Of a stretch of 64,000 bases of DNA, positions 10,931 to 20,435 are shown one piece after another. A program made the position numbers and the translations under genes. Source of the stretch: Toxorhynchites rutilus septentrionalis (Eukaryota; Arthropoda; Insecta; Diptera; Culicidae); NCBI RefSeq assembly GCF_029784135.1, contig NC_073745.1, positions 277,671,803 to 277,735,802 on the forward strand, in the 5' to 3' direction. Position 1 is the stretch's first letter. Every line of letters begins with the position of its first letter. Under the pieces are notes generated by a model, which saw only the letters and a list, made by a program, of their open reading frames with translations, was not told the origin of the DNA and ran no database searches.

Positions 10931-12094
10931 TACAGGAGGTTGTATCCAAGATACGACCGCATTGTTGGCGTAGAAGTACGCTGTTATTTCATATAAGTCG
11001 CTTGTTTATATCTTCGGATATCATTCTATAACGCTTTGGCGCACAATCTTAACGTCTGCTTCGCCATAACGTCAGATGCATTGATGCATCCTCAAAGGCA
11101 CCAACGAAGCCCTTATGATGACGGAAAACAATGTTAACTGCTTGGAAAAAGACTGAATTATGCCACACAGCTTGTACTCTGCTGTAACACCCATCGATGC
11201 GAATTCTCTGATGAGTTTGTCAAGAGCGACCGCCTTCACCACCAGCGGGGGGAGCTTCATTTTGGTTGCTGCCTGGGTAACGGAGTTTACATTTTCGACC
11301 GACGTGCCGAAATCGCCTACTTCGCTGTTGTTCGATGCGGTGTCACACTCGCGAAGGCTCGGTTCAGTGCGAGCGCTTTTCACTGCACCAACATCACGTG
11401 CATCATTAGATGACGCTTGCCTCGAAATTTTATTGCCCCTGGCAATGCGTTCATTTTTTGCAGGGCTCGAGCCTGCCTTCCTCTTCTTCTTGCTCATTAC
11501 ACACTACGCGAAGGGTCCAATTCATGACGCGAAAAGAAAAACACAAGATACGAACAACGCGAAAAATGAACAGAAAAACCATACGACGATATCCAAGTTG
11601 AATTACCACTGGTGGGGTCCAATCTTAGATCGAAGCGCAGCGAAAGCGAAGAGAACTGGATTGCTCAACAGTCCGATGCCGAATGAAAATTTGCCTCAGC
11701 GAGATCCACTGTTTATACTCTAAGCAAATATTCCCCTTCATTCTTCTTTTTTTCTTTGTTCACGGAGACTTTATATCCTACGATTTCCCCTCCGTTGGTC
11801 GTCGATAAGTTGCTCGTTACTGACTGCTCTGTTCGGGAAAGCACACAAATGTACAGAACAAATGTATGGTAAAATGAAAACGCTAAAAGTTTTCATGATT
11901 TTTAACCATTTACAAACCAGGGAATTCTAATGTATAGCATATTAAACAAATCTTACGGAATTTCCGATTCGTTTAGTATGCAAAACGCCAAAATCCTTTC
12001 GCGGCAAAAATAGTTATTAACGTTAACTTTATTTCATAGAAACGTGACCTGTTTTCTGATTTGGCACCCTTAATGAAAGACGTAGTTCTACGTC
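10931..12094 (+). mobile_element. Hairpin-ended family, copy 2
   Basis: The left end is TACAGGAGG followed by a hairpin (GGTTGTATC/GATACGACC) and GGCGTAGAAGTACGC. The right end is the near-palindrome GACGTAGTTCTACGTC at 12079-12094. The flanks carry AAAAAT at 10925-10930 and 12095-12100, a 6-bp target duplication. The right 200 bp (about 11870-12094, with GTTAACGTTAACTTTATTTC and GTGACCTGTTTTC) aligns with copies at 25299-26440 and 30298-31947. The interior contains a fragment of an unrelated LINE. Confidence 0.72.
11155..11720 (-). pseudogene. 5' leader and N-terminus of a jockey-like LINE ORF1 (gag-like), 3'-truncated
   Basis: The minus strand from 11497 reads MSKKKRKAGSSPAKNERIAR..., a basic head, then a Ser/Thr-rich stretch, then LPPLVVKAVALDKLIREF...GVTAEYKLCGI at about residues 80-110, where homology stops. 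The ATG is preceded by a leader (11498-11720) ending near the Inr-like CAGTGG. I recognise the LPPLVVK...KLCGI block from ORF1 of mosquito jockey-type elements; this is recall, not a search. Non-LTR insertions normally lose their 5' ends, so a preserved 5' end without the 3' part implies later deletion or capture by the surrounding hairpin-ended element. Confidence 0.55.
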
Positions 12095-12100
12095 AAAAAT

Positions 12101-12480
12101 ATTTCGTTCGTTCGGATTACCAGTCCAGTTCCATCCTATACCAGTCAAGCTCCTGTCGACTCCATACCGAACAGTGTTCAAAAAGTAAACGGTAATAAGG
12201 GGCATACCACGAAACACTGATTTTCACCTGTGTTCGGGATTAACATGGCATCCCTAGATCCCAGCATTCATGAGATTAAATCTCCAAATCAGCTGGTCAT
12301 GATCAAAGGAGAATTGTCAACAAACCCACGGTGGCAGCATATTGGGTTTTTGGTACGGGTAGGCCATCAGCGAAAGCGAAACGAATATTGCGTAATCGCT
12401 TATCACTCCTGTGCGAATCGAAGATCGCGCGCAGAACGATAGCGAAACGGAGGAGGAAACTCACCACTTCCGAATTGTTA
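12101..12480. other. No gene recognised
   Basis: Spacer between the hairpin-ended copy and a MITE; no feature supported. Confidence 0.45.
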
Positions 12481-12777
12481 AGACGCGTCCACATTACGCC
12501 GAGCGGCCTTGGCCGCCCGGTAAAGCCGACTAAATGTGGACGCACCGCCCGGGCTTGCCGACGTACCGAAAACCGACTCGAAACAAACCGAACCCAACCC
12601 GAAACAAGTGGGTCCGGTTCGAGAAAGTCGAACCAAAACAAAACGAAGTAAATTAGCGTTGACGACATTGTGCTTCGTGTGTTCGTGACGGTTTCGTGCA
12701 ACCGATGTGGCGTCCATATTACATAACGAACCGAATATGCCGCCTCGGCATCATTCGACATAATGTGGACGTGCCTT
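12481..12777. mobile_element. GC-rich MITE, CGTCCACATTA termini, TA target
   Basis: The left end AGACGCGTCCACATTA is matched in inverted form by TAATGTGGACGTGCCTT at the right end. TA flanks at 12479-12480 and 12778-12779. A further copy of the terminal motif (AATGTGGACGC) lies internally near 12533. At 297 bp and clearly more GC-rich than its surroundings, with no coding potential, it fits a Tc1/mariner-type MITE. Confidence 0.72.
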
Positions 12778-12873
12778 TAGTTTCGGGAAACATCGTACGA
12801 GTACGGGATCAACAGCATCACGATCAGTGCGCTGTGAAATTAGTTGCTTTTGGACCTCCACTGAAATACTGTA

Positions 12874-13686
12874 CAGCGCGGACTCGAATATACACAGTTT
12901 TCGATTTCTTTTCACTGTATATAATCGAATCATGTATATAATCTATTTAAAAACAATTTTTTATTTGTTTTTTTTTGCATGTATTTTTCTTTTTTTGAAA
13001 TAAAAGAGGAATTTGATTTTTGATTCATCCCCTTAAAGTCAGAAAACACCTTTCTCACTTGAAAAAAATAAATTTATTCAGATTCTCTCAGGAGGTGATA
13101 GACGATCATATTTGATGGAAAAAACCCTTCTACACATGTTCATATGTTCGAAATTCAACAATGAAAGAGTTATAGAACTTTATTTTGTTTCGGACACTGT
13201 TGCCTGAAACTGGCTCTACATTAAAAACTACACTACAGAAGATGATTCTGTTGCTTTCATTTGAAAGATGAGAAAATTTTGTACAGGATATAGTAGTGGA
13301 ACAACTAAATTAGTGGATTTTAGTTGCATTTTGGAAGTGAAAAACATTAAAGTTAATCATTATTAATTTTATCCTAAAAATTTATATTAAACTAGACTGT
13401 TTCTATCAATCAAATTGAAGTTCTTTAAACGCTCTACAATTTATTCTTTGACGCCCAACTTCTATCTTTCTCGGTTTGGCTGCAATATCGATATAAACAA
13501 TTCCTGGTGAAAATTCAAGCAAAATCTTCAAAAATCACGATTTTTACCCCACTGTACATGTAATAGCCACTTAAACTTCATCTCAACGTTGAAAGGTTAC
13601 ATTTCTTCTTTAAATAAGCCATATTTGAAATATAAAAAAAATCCAAACTGTATATAATCGAATCACATATAATCGAGTCTGACCTG
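12874..13686. mobile_element. pogo/Tigger-like non-autonomous element
   Basis: The termini CAGCGCGGACTCGAATATA and, inverted, CAGGTCAGACTCGATTATAT are flanked by TA (12872-12873 and 13687-13688). An inner subterminal repeat CTGTATATAATCGAATCA occurs near both ends (12924 and 13650). The TIR style (CAG..AGACTCGATTAT) fits the pogo/Tigger group. The 0.8-kb interior is AT-rich and has no transposase. Confidence 0.62.
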
Positions 13687-13763
13687 TATTGTATGGAAAA
13701 ATGAATGTCGGAGCTATTTATGTACGAGTGATTTGTGTAATTTGGAATGTAGATTGTAATTTG

Positions 13764-15660
13764 ATAGCCGTCTCATCCATATTAGGCGGTTTCATTGATC
13801 CCACTCTAGTGTGTGATACTCTCGAACAGCTTTGGGTCAAAATCAGGATGGAAGGTTTGGTTGTTAGTATCGGTGTTATTTATTTACCACCCGGCGGCTT
13901 CATTGATCCCACTCTAGTGTGTGATACTCTCGAACAGCTTTGGGTCAAAATCATGATGGAAGGTTTGGTCGTTAGTATCGGTGTTATTTATTTACCACCC
14001 GATAAGAGAGGTGATCTCAGCTGTATTGAGAAGCATATTGATTCCAACGGAGCCATCATTTCTCAGCTTGAAGCACAGGATGTTGCATTTGCGTTCGGCG
14101 ACTACAATCAGTCTGGTTTAGTATGGAATATCCCGTCGAATGCTCCACCAGTATACGAGGCGTATGCAGAAAAATCTCCGTAGAAACCCGAAACTTTTCC
14201 GGTCCTTTGTCAACTCTAAGAGAATGGAAAAAGGCTTGCCCGTAAACATGTTTCTGGTGAACCACTCGGTTAACACTGCACTCGAGAAATGCAATCTTTT
14301 CGCTACTCACTTCAAGCGAGTATTCAATTACCGTTCGTCCTCCGAAATGCAAGTTGCTGCTGCCGTTAGAGACACTCAAACCAACGTATTGAATCTTGAC
14401 ATCTTTCGAGTCACCAACGATGTTGTGGAGGCAGCGATCCGCAAATCCAAGTCTTGCCTACCCTTTATCGGTCCTATTCGACACCTCTCTACAGCAGGGT
14501 ATGTTTCCTTCGCTATGGAAGCAGTCAGTGATGTTTCCAGTACACAAGAAAGGAGACAAACGTAACATAGAAAACTACCGAGGAATAACATCACTTTGCG
14601 CCTGTTCAAAAGTTCTCGAAATCATTGTCAATGATGCTGTGTTTTCCTGTTGCAAGAACTATCTGTCATTGGATCAGCACGGTTTCTTCCCAAAAAGGTC
14701 TGTCGCAACCAATTTGGTCTACTTTGTTTCCGTTTGTCTGCACAATATGGAGCAAGGTACACAGGTGGACGCAGTGTATACGGATCTCAAGGCTGCTTTC
14801 GACCGCGTCGATCACAAAATTCTTCCAGCAAGGCTGAACAAACTCGGGATTTCAGCAAGACTCACGACATGGTTGAACTCGTATCTGAAAGATAGACAGA
14901 TGTGTGTCAAAATCGGACCTGCGCAATCTGCGACTTTCTCTAATCCTTCGGGAGTGCCTCAAGGAAGCAACCTAGGTCCATTGTTGTTCTCACTATACAT
15001 CAACGAAGTGTCCTTGATACTTCCAACTGGGTGCCGCTTATTCTATGCTGATGATGTGAAAATTTATATGGCAATCAGGAACGTACTAGATTGCCATAGG
15101 CTTTAGAATCTGGTCAACCGCTTTGGAGAATGGTGTTTGAGAAATATGATGTCGCTCAGTATCTCGAAATGCAGCACTATTTCGTTTCACCGGAAGCTCA
15201 AGCCAATTGTGTTTAATTACTCCATTTCTGGCCGAGTGAGCCACATCCGTGACCTTGGAGTTACCCTTGATAATGCGCTCAGTTTCCGACTGCACTTCAA
15301 CGAAATTATTGGAATTCGTTCTTAAAATTACGAGTGAATTCCGTGATCCACACTATCTGCGATCTCTATACTGCTCGCTGGTTCGATCTATACTGGAGTT
15401 TAGCGCAGTTGTCTGGTGCCCGTTTCAAACTAACTGGATTTGTAGGATTGAGTCGATTCTCCGGAATCATCCGTGGCGGGATCCACTAAACTTGCCTCCG
15501 TACGAGGCTCGTTGCCAACTCTTGGGACTGGAGACGCTGGAAAGGAGACGTTTCAACACTCAGGCTATGTTTGTCGCCAAACTTTTGACCGGAGAAATCG
15601 ACTGCCCTGCACTGTTGGAGCAAATTAATATGTATGCGCCTGAACGTATTAAGATAATAT
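13764..15660 (+). pseudogene. Jockey-like non-LTR retrotransposon ORF2: endonuclease remnant and reverse transcriptase
   Basis: An endonuclease piece (SIGVIYLPP ... FGDYNQSGLVW) spans 13764-14160 and carries an exact 36-codon tandem duplication. A deletion then joins it to the pre-RT region (14155-14460). The reverse transcriptase follows: SLWKQSVMFPVHKKGDKRNIENYRGI, DLKAAFDRVDH, SGVPQGSNLGPLLF and catalytic YADD near 15040, then the thumb and C-terminal region down to INMYAPER at 15650. Frame changes near 14460 and 15320 and a stop at 15104 (CHRL*) inactivate it. The C-terminus continues at 24607 beyond a 9-kb insertion. The APE endonuclease plus the RT type place it in the jockey/Loa/R1-related groups; the exact clade is uncertain. 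Confidence 0.88.
13785..14000 (+). repeat. 108-bp tandem duplication in the LINE endonuclease
   Basis: Units 13785-13892 and 13893-14000 differ at only a few bases. Each encodes GGFIDPTLVCDTLEQL...VSIGVIYLPP. The duplication is exactly 36 codons, so the frame is kept. Confidence 0.95.
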
Positions 15661-15860
15661 TATATTATCAGGCACGTAGCGTAACCGGCACGGCACGTTT
15701 CATGCAAGACAAATATTATTGCGTGTGTTTCAAATGTGTATGCGTATATATAGCGGAACGGCTCCGGGCATACACGCAGCGCTTCAGACAAATGCATGAA
15801 GGAATTCTCGAAAAGAATATTTTGCCGTTGCCGGGCACGAACTACATGGGCGAGTAGCAC

Positions 15861-16482
15861 TGTCTTATATTTGCTTTATACTTTTATTTAAAAAGGGTTT
15901 TATTCATTTCTCGTCACTCCACGCGTGCATCCGCGTCGAGTGTCATACAAGAACTGTCTTAATGCTAGTTACATGTGTCTTAAGCTAACTTAGCCAACAG
16001 TTTATGGAGAGTTTCATTGGGAGGAGCCAAGTCGATTTCAAAGGGGAATAGCCAATCAATCGAATGCAGTGTTCGATGTGAATGGTGTCAAGAAATAAAA
16101 TTGCTTACTGCGCTCATAAGCGCGCATATCGATTTCATGGGAAATCGTAAAGTGTCACGACGACTTTGTGTACGGTCGCGTATTTAATCAGAATAGAACT
16201 GGGTTTGTTTTGGTTTCTGATTTATTGCCTTTAGCTGCGCGCGACATGATGTAAGGGTGCATTCATATCGCCCGCGCATGTTGGCATGGACGAATGTGGG
16301 AGAAAAACAATTAACGAAATAATGCAGTTGCGCTTGAGGAATGTTTCGTGGGAATCGTAAATTGAAGTGACCACGCATGAGTCATTTATTTTGAAACAAT
16401 CAACTGCTTATGAGGAGAAGGATAATTTGTATATTGGGAGTTTTAAGATGGACTTTGGAACGGGGTTTGAAATCATACTACA
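15861..16482 (-). repeat. 3' LTR
   Basis: 622 bp, beginning and ending TG...CA. I see no difference from the other LTR on direct comparison. It contains no long ORF of note. Confidence 0.95.
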
Positions 16483-16497
16483 CCATCCCTCTTTAAG
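16483..16497 (-). promoter_or_regulatory. Polypurine tract
   Basis: On the minus strand AAAGAGGGATGG directly abuts the 3' LTR, as expected for the plus-strand DNA primer of an LTR retrotransposon. Confidence 0.8.
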
Positions 16498-16767
16498 AGA
16501 ATGATGTAATGCAATGGAATCATTCTTAGTATTCAGATTATGGATTAATTATTCCTTGGCTTCTCTCAATGTTACAAATATTTTATAGACTTTTTATAGG
16601 TTTCTAAACTTTTATTTTCCAAAGCTGTTGGTATATTGTAAACAATGGTATGTGGTTTTGTATAATATTGGTAATTTGATATATTTCTAAAGATTTCTAT
16701 AAATAATTGTAATATAATTGGTTTTTGCGAATGAAGTAACTTCTCTAAAAATGAATGTTGTTTGATT

Positions 16768-19700
16768 TTATATTTTTATCAATCTGTTTTTGTGTACTGT
16801 CTGTGTATGTTCTGTTTTGGGGTTCTGAATCCTGCAGTTTGTATCTAGTATTTCTTGAACTATATATGGTCCGTCATAGAATGGATCAAGTTTTCTTCTG
16901 TTTTCTATTTTTAGATAAACTTTGTCGTTTACTGTTAAATGAATTGGATTAATGACATTTTCTGAGTTTTTTGCTCTTTGAATTTTCTGCTCAATTAATT
17001 TGGTTCTTGCTATTTCATTAGATCGTTGTAATTTAAATTTTAGTTCTTTACTATATTGTTCAAAATTATATATTGGTTCAGTTCCTTTTTCAAATAATTC
17101 TTGTGGTAATTTAGCTTTAGTTCCAAAAATTAATTCATGAGGGGTAAATTCATGGTGTGAATGTGGGGTTGTGTTATAATTGAAAGCATAGAATTTTAAC
17201 CATTCATCCCAATCCGATTGATGTTCGTTAACGAAAGATCTCAGGTATTCATTTAAACATCTGTGATTTCTCTCCAAAGAACCAATCGTCTGAGGGTGAT
17301 AGGCTGTACTAAATTTTTGTTCAATTTTAAGCATTTCACAGATCTGTTCAAAGACTTCGTTATTATACTCAGTTCCTTGATCAGAACGTAAAGTTAAAAA
17401 TGTTCCGTAAGTTAAAATAAAATTGTCTACTAATGCTTTAGCAATTACGTTTGCTTCTTTAGTAGGTACTGGAATTAATACGACATATTTCGTTAATTCG
17501 CATTGAATACTAACTACATATCTATTGTTGTTGTTACTTTTTGGTAATGGTCCAACTGTATCTATTGAAATACTTTCGAATGGGTGATTTGGTGTTGTAG
17601 TAACTACTTGTTTTTCTTTTGTATGCTTTATGACTTTGTTTCGTTTGCATAATTCACAGGCCTTGATGAATTCTGCAATCGATCTTTTCATATTGCTCCA
17701 ATTATACACTTCTCTAATTTGAAGGTACAACTTATGTTGACCAATGTGACCTCCTGTAGGGGTGTTATGGTAATCATTCAATACTTTTTGGATGTCTTTT
17801 ATTTTTGTTAAAAACATTGGTGGATTGTAAATAATAATTTCTATTGAATACACTTGAGTATTCGCTAATATTTTAAAGTTTTCAATTGATATCATTTTAA
17901 ATATTTCGTCTTTTGTCGACAGCGCTAATTTCTTTTGGTTCATTTTAATCATTGTTCCTTCTATTTTCAGAAGTGCAGATTCTAATGTCTGACTTCCATG
18001 TAAAATTTGTTGATGCACTTGGGCAATAATTTTATTGTTTTTCTTTAAATAAAATATCATTCCATATTTGTCGACGCGTGTTTCGAGTTTAATTAATTTC
18101 TTCGTTTCTGATGGATTATTTGTCATGTACGTAGAGAAGTGATCAGTTTCTCGTGGTACAGAAATTTGATTATCGGATGTTTTCATATTTGAATTATTTT
18201 TCGAATTACGAGTCATCGCTCTTGTGCTTACTCCTAATATATTTAAATTTTTTAATTCATCAGAGGAGGTTACTATTCTTGATAAAGCATCTGCTCCTAC
18301 ATTTGATTTTCCTGCTATGTATTCAATTGTAAAGTCATATTCTTCTAAATCAAGACGCATTCTAGTTAATTTTGAAGTTGGATTTTTCATACCGAATAAG
18401 AAAACTAACGGTCTATGATCCGTTTGTACTAAAAATTTTCTACCGTACAGGTAAGGTTTGAAGTAATTAATAGCCCAATGTATGGCTGTTAATTCTTTTA
18501 GAATCACTGGTTTATTCTTTTCACCAGGTGTAAAAGTTTTGCTTGCAAAAGCTATTGGTAAATTTCCATGTTGTGTTTGTTGAGACAATACAGCTCCACA
18601 ACCTATATCTGAAGCATCTGTTGTTAATATAAATTGCTTCGTAAAATCTGGATATTGTAATAATCTTGGTGACATTAATGAATTTCTTAGGGTGTTGAAT
18701 GCATTTTGACAACTATTGGTCCATATAAATTGTGAATTTTTCTTCAATAGTTGATTAAGGGGATTTGCTATTAATGCAAAATTTGGTACGAATTTACGAT
18801 AATAATTACAAAATGCAACGAATCTTCTAACTTCGTCTGCATTTTTAGGAACTGGATAATTTTGAATAGTTGAAAATTTGGAATCATCTGGTAACATGCC
18901 ATATTCTGTTATTTTATGACCTAGAAAGGTAACTTCAGTGCTAAAAAATTTGCATTTCTGCGCATTTAGCTTCAAATTGTAATATCTTAATCTTTCAAAA
19001 ACTTGATTTAGATTTGAAATATGATGGTTTACAGAACATCCTACGACTATAATATCGTCGATGTAAATGAAAGCTAATTCTGGGGTTAAACCAGCCATTG
19101 CAATTGTCATCATACGTTGAAAACTGTTTGGACTTATATTCAATCCAAACGGTAATCTTGTATATTGATAATGTCCGTTTTGTGTTGAAAATGCCGTAAA
19201 TTTTCTAGACTCATTGTCCAAAGGTATTTGATGAAAACCTGACATGAGATCTAATGTTGAAAAATATTTTGCTCTGCCAAGTTGATCTAAAATATCGTCA
19301 ATTCTTGGTAGAGGAAATTTGTCTGCCAAAATTTTTTTATTTAGTTGTCTAAAATCAACGACTAAACGCCATTTTTTGTCATTATTTTGGGATTTTTTCG
19401 GTACTAGAAGTATAGGAGAGTTGTATGGTGAAACTGAAGGTTCCACTATATTACTCTCTAACATTTTGTTTACCTGTTGATTAATTTCGGTTTGTTGCGC
19501 ATGAATCGTCTTGTAATTAGGAATATATACAGGAACTTTATCACTTAGAACAATGTTCTGTGAATAGAAATTGTTTTGGGTAACATCCTCCTCTGGAAGA
19601 CAAAATATGTCTTGATAATCATTAATTAATTTTTTAAATTTATCTTTAGCATATGGAGGAATTTTGTCCGTGTTTATGCTTTTAAAAATCTCTTCGGATC

Positions 19701-20403
19701 TCTTATTATTAATATTTTTGGTATTTACATTAAGAATAGAATAATCGTTTAAAATACTTAATGTAGGCTTAAATTTAGAATAATGTATGTACAAAGGTTT
19801 ATTCGTAGTATTTACAAATTTTACATAAGGCTTTAAAGGTGAAATTATAGTGTTACCACAGAAAACTCCTGGGTAAATTTCTTCTGAATGGACTACCATA
19901 TCCTCTCTAATGTTTAAATATGGTATCCTTCTGATAACTTCACTACGACTTGGTAGCATGAAGCCTTCATTTAAGTTGTCTTCTATTGGTACTGAAATTT
20001 GTATATTGGCTATATTAAATGTAAGTAGCCAATGTTCATAATCTATTAAACATTTATAATTTATTAAAAAATCTCGACCTAGAATACCATCAGCCGTAAT
20101 TGGTAAGTCTGCGGTAACTAGGTGAAAATCGTGATTTAAAGTTAATGTATTATTAAAGCATAAAGATGTATTTGTTAAACCTAATGTTTCTACACTATTT
20201 TCCGTAATGCCGGTTAATTTAAGCTTATTGTTAGTATTTACATGTTGATTTGGGAGAATATTTCGTGCTTTGAACAACGAAATATCTGCACCGGTGTCAA
20301 TGATCAAGTTGCATATTTTATTTCCAGTCATGTGCACTTTGACTTGGATAAAATTTGATGCATTTAAATTTAATGTCAAAATCGGTATGCCTGTCCGTAA
20401 CAA
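16768..20403 (-). CDS. pol: gypsy-type Pol polyprotein (protease, RT, RNase H, integrase)
   Basis: About 1,211 residues counted from the first plausible initiator-like codon, but expression is expected by -1 frameshifting from gag. Order: aspartic protease with IDTGAD near residue 36 and ILGRDF near 107; reverse transcriptase with WRLVVDFRQLN, LDLMSGFHQIPL and YIDDII near 447; RNase H with TTDASD near 595; integrase with an HHCC zinc finger (HIGQHKL...CELCKRNK) near 885-920, SIDTVGPL, RSDQGTEYN near 1003 and the Glu in SLERNHRCLNEYL near 1040 (D,D35E type); and a GPY-type C-terminal module (FYDGPYIVQEI). All motifs are intact. It makes cDNA in Gag particles and inserts it with a 4-bp duplication. 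No chromodomain is seen. Confidence 0.95.
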   Translation of the reverse strand: MLRTGIPILTLNLNASNFIQVKVHMTGNKICNLIIDTGADISLFKARNILPNQHVNTNNKLKLTGITENSVETLGLTNTSLCFNNTLTLNHDFHLVTADLPITADGILGRDFLINYKCLIDYEHWLLTFNIANIQISVPIEDNLNEGFMLPSRSEVIRRIPYLNIREDMVVHSEEIYPGVFCGNTIISPLKPYVKFVNTTNKPLYIHYSKFKPTLSILNDYSILNVNTKNINNKRSEEIFKSINTDKIPPYAKDKFKKLINDYQDIFCLPEEDVTQNNFYSQNIVLSDKVPVYIPNYKTIHAQQTEINQQVNKMLESNIVEPSVSPYNSPILLVPKKSQNNDKKWRLVVDFRQLNKKILADKFPLPRIDDILDQLGRAKYFSTLDLMSGFHQIPLDNESRKFTAFSTQNGHYQYTRLPFGLNISPNSFQRMMTIAMAGLTPELAFIYIDDIIVVGCSVNHHISNLNQVFERLRYYNLKLNAQKCKFFSTEVTFLGHKITEYGMLPDDSKFSTIQNYPVPKNADEVRRFVAFCNYYRKFVPNFALIANPLNQLLKKNSQFIWTNSCQNAFNTLRNSLMSPRLLQYPDFTKQFILTTDASDIGCGAVLSQQTQHGNLPIAFASKTFTPGEKNKPVILKELTAIHWAINYFKPYLYGRKFLVQTDHRPLVFLFGMKNPTSKLTRMRLDLEEYDFTIEYIAGKSNVGADALSRIVTSSDELKNLNILGVSTRAMTRNSKNNSNMKTSDNQISVPRETDHFSTYMTNNPSETKKLIKLETRVDKYGMIFYLKKNNKIIAQVHQQILHGSQTLESALLKIEGTMIKMNQKKLALSTKDEIFKMISIENFKILANTQVYSIEIIIYNPPMFLTKIKDIQKVLNDYHNTPTGGHIGQHKLYLQIREVYNWSNMKRSIAEFIKACELCKRNKVIKHTKEKQVVTTTPNHPFESISIDTVGPLPKSNNNNRYVVSIQCELTKYVVLIPVPTKEANVIAKALVDNFILTYGTFLTLRSDQGTEYNNEVFEQICEMLKIEQKFSTAYHPQTIGSLERNHRCLNEYLRSFVNEHQSDWDEWLKFYAFNYNTTPHSHHEFTPHELIFGTKAKLPQELFEKGTEPIYNFEQYSKELKFKLQRSNEIARTKLIEQKIQRAKNSENVINPIHLTVNDKVYLKIENRRKLDPFYDGPYIVQEILDTNCRIQNPKTEHTQTVHKNRLIKI

Positions 20404-20435
20404 TTGTTCAGTTAGTCGACATCTGTTAGCAATTG

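Noticed and set aside
10931..12094. Interpretation of the hairpin-ended family as Helitrons
   Set aside because: A hairpin near one end is suggestive, but flanking direct duplications (AAAAAT, AAAACA) and lack of a CTRR end next to the hairpin do not fit standard Helitrons.
10931..12100. Interpretation of the hairpin-ended family as poly-A tailed SINEs
   Set aside because: The A-run after ACGTC is part of the duplicated target, since it appears on both sides; there is no Pol III box.
12303..12761. 152-codon minus-strand and 106-codon plus-strand frames in a GC-rich stretch
   Set aside because: They cross the borders of the MITE at 12481-12777 and show no family motifs; they result from high GC content.
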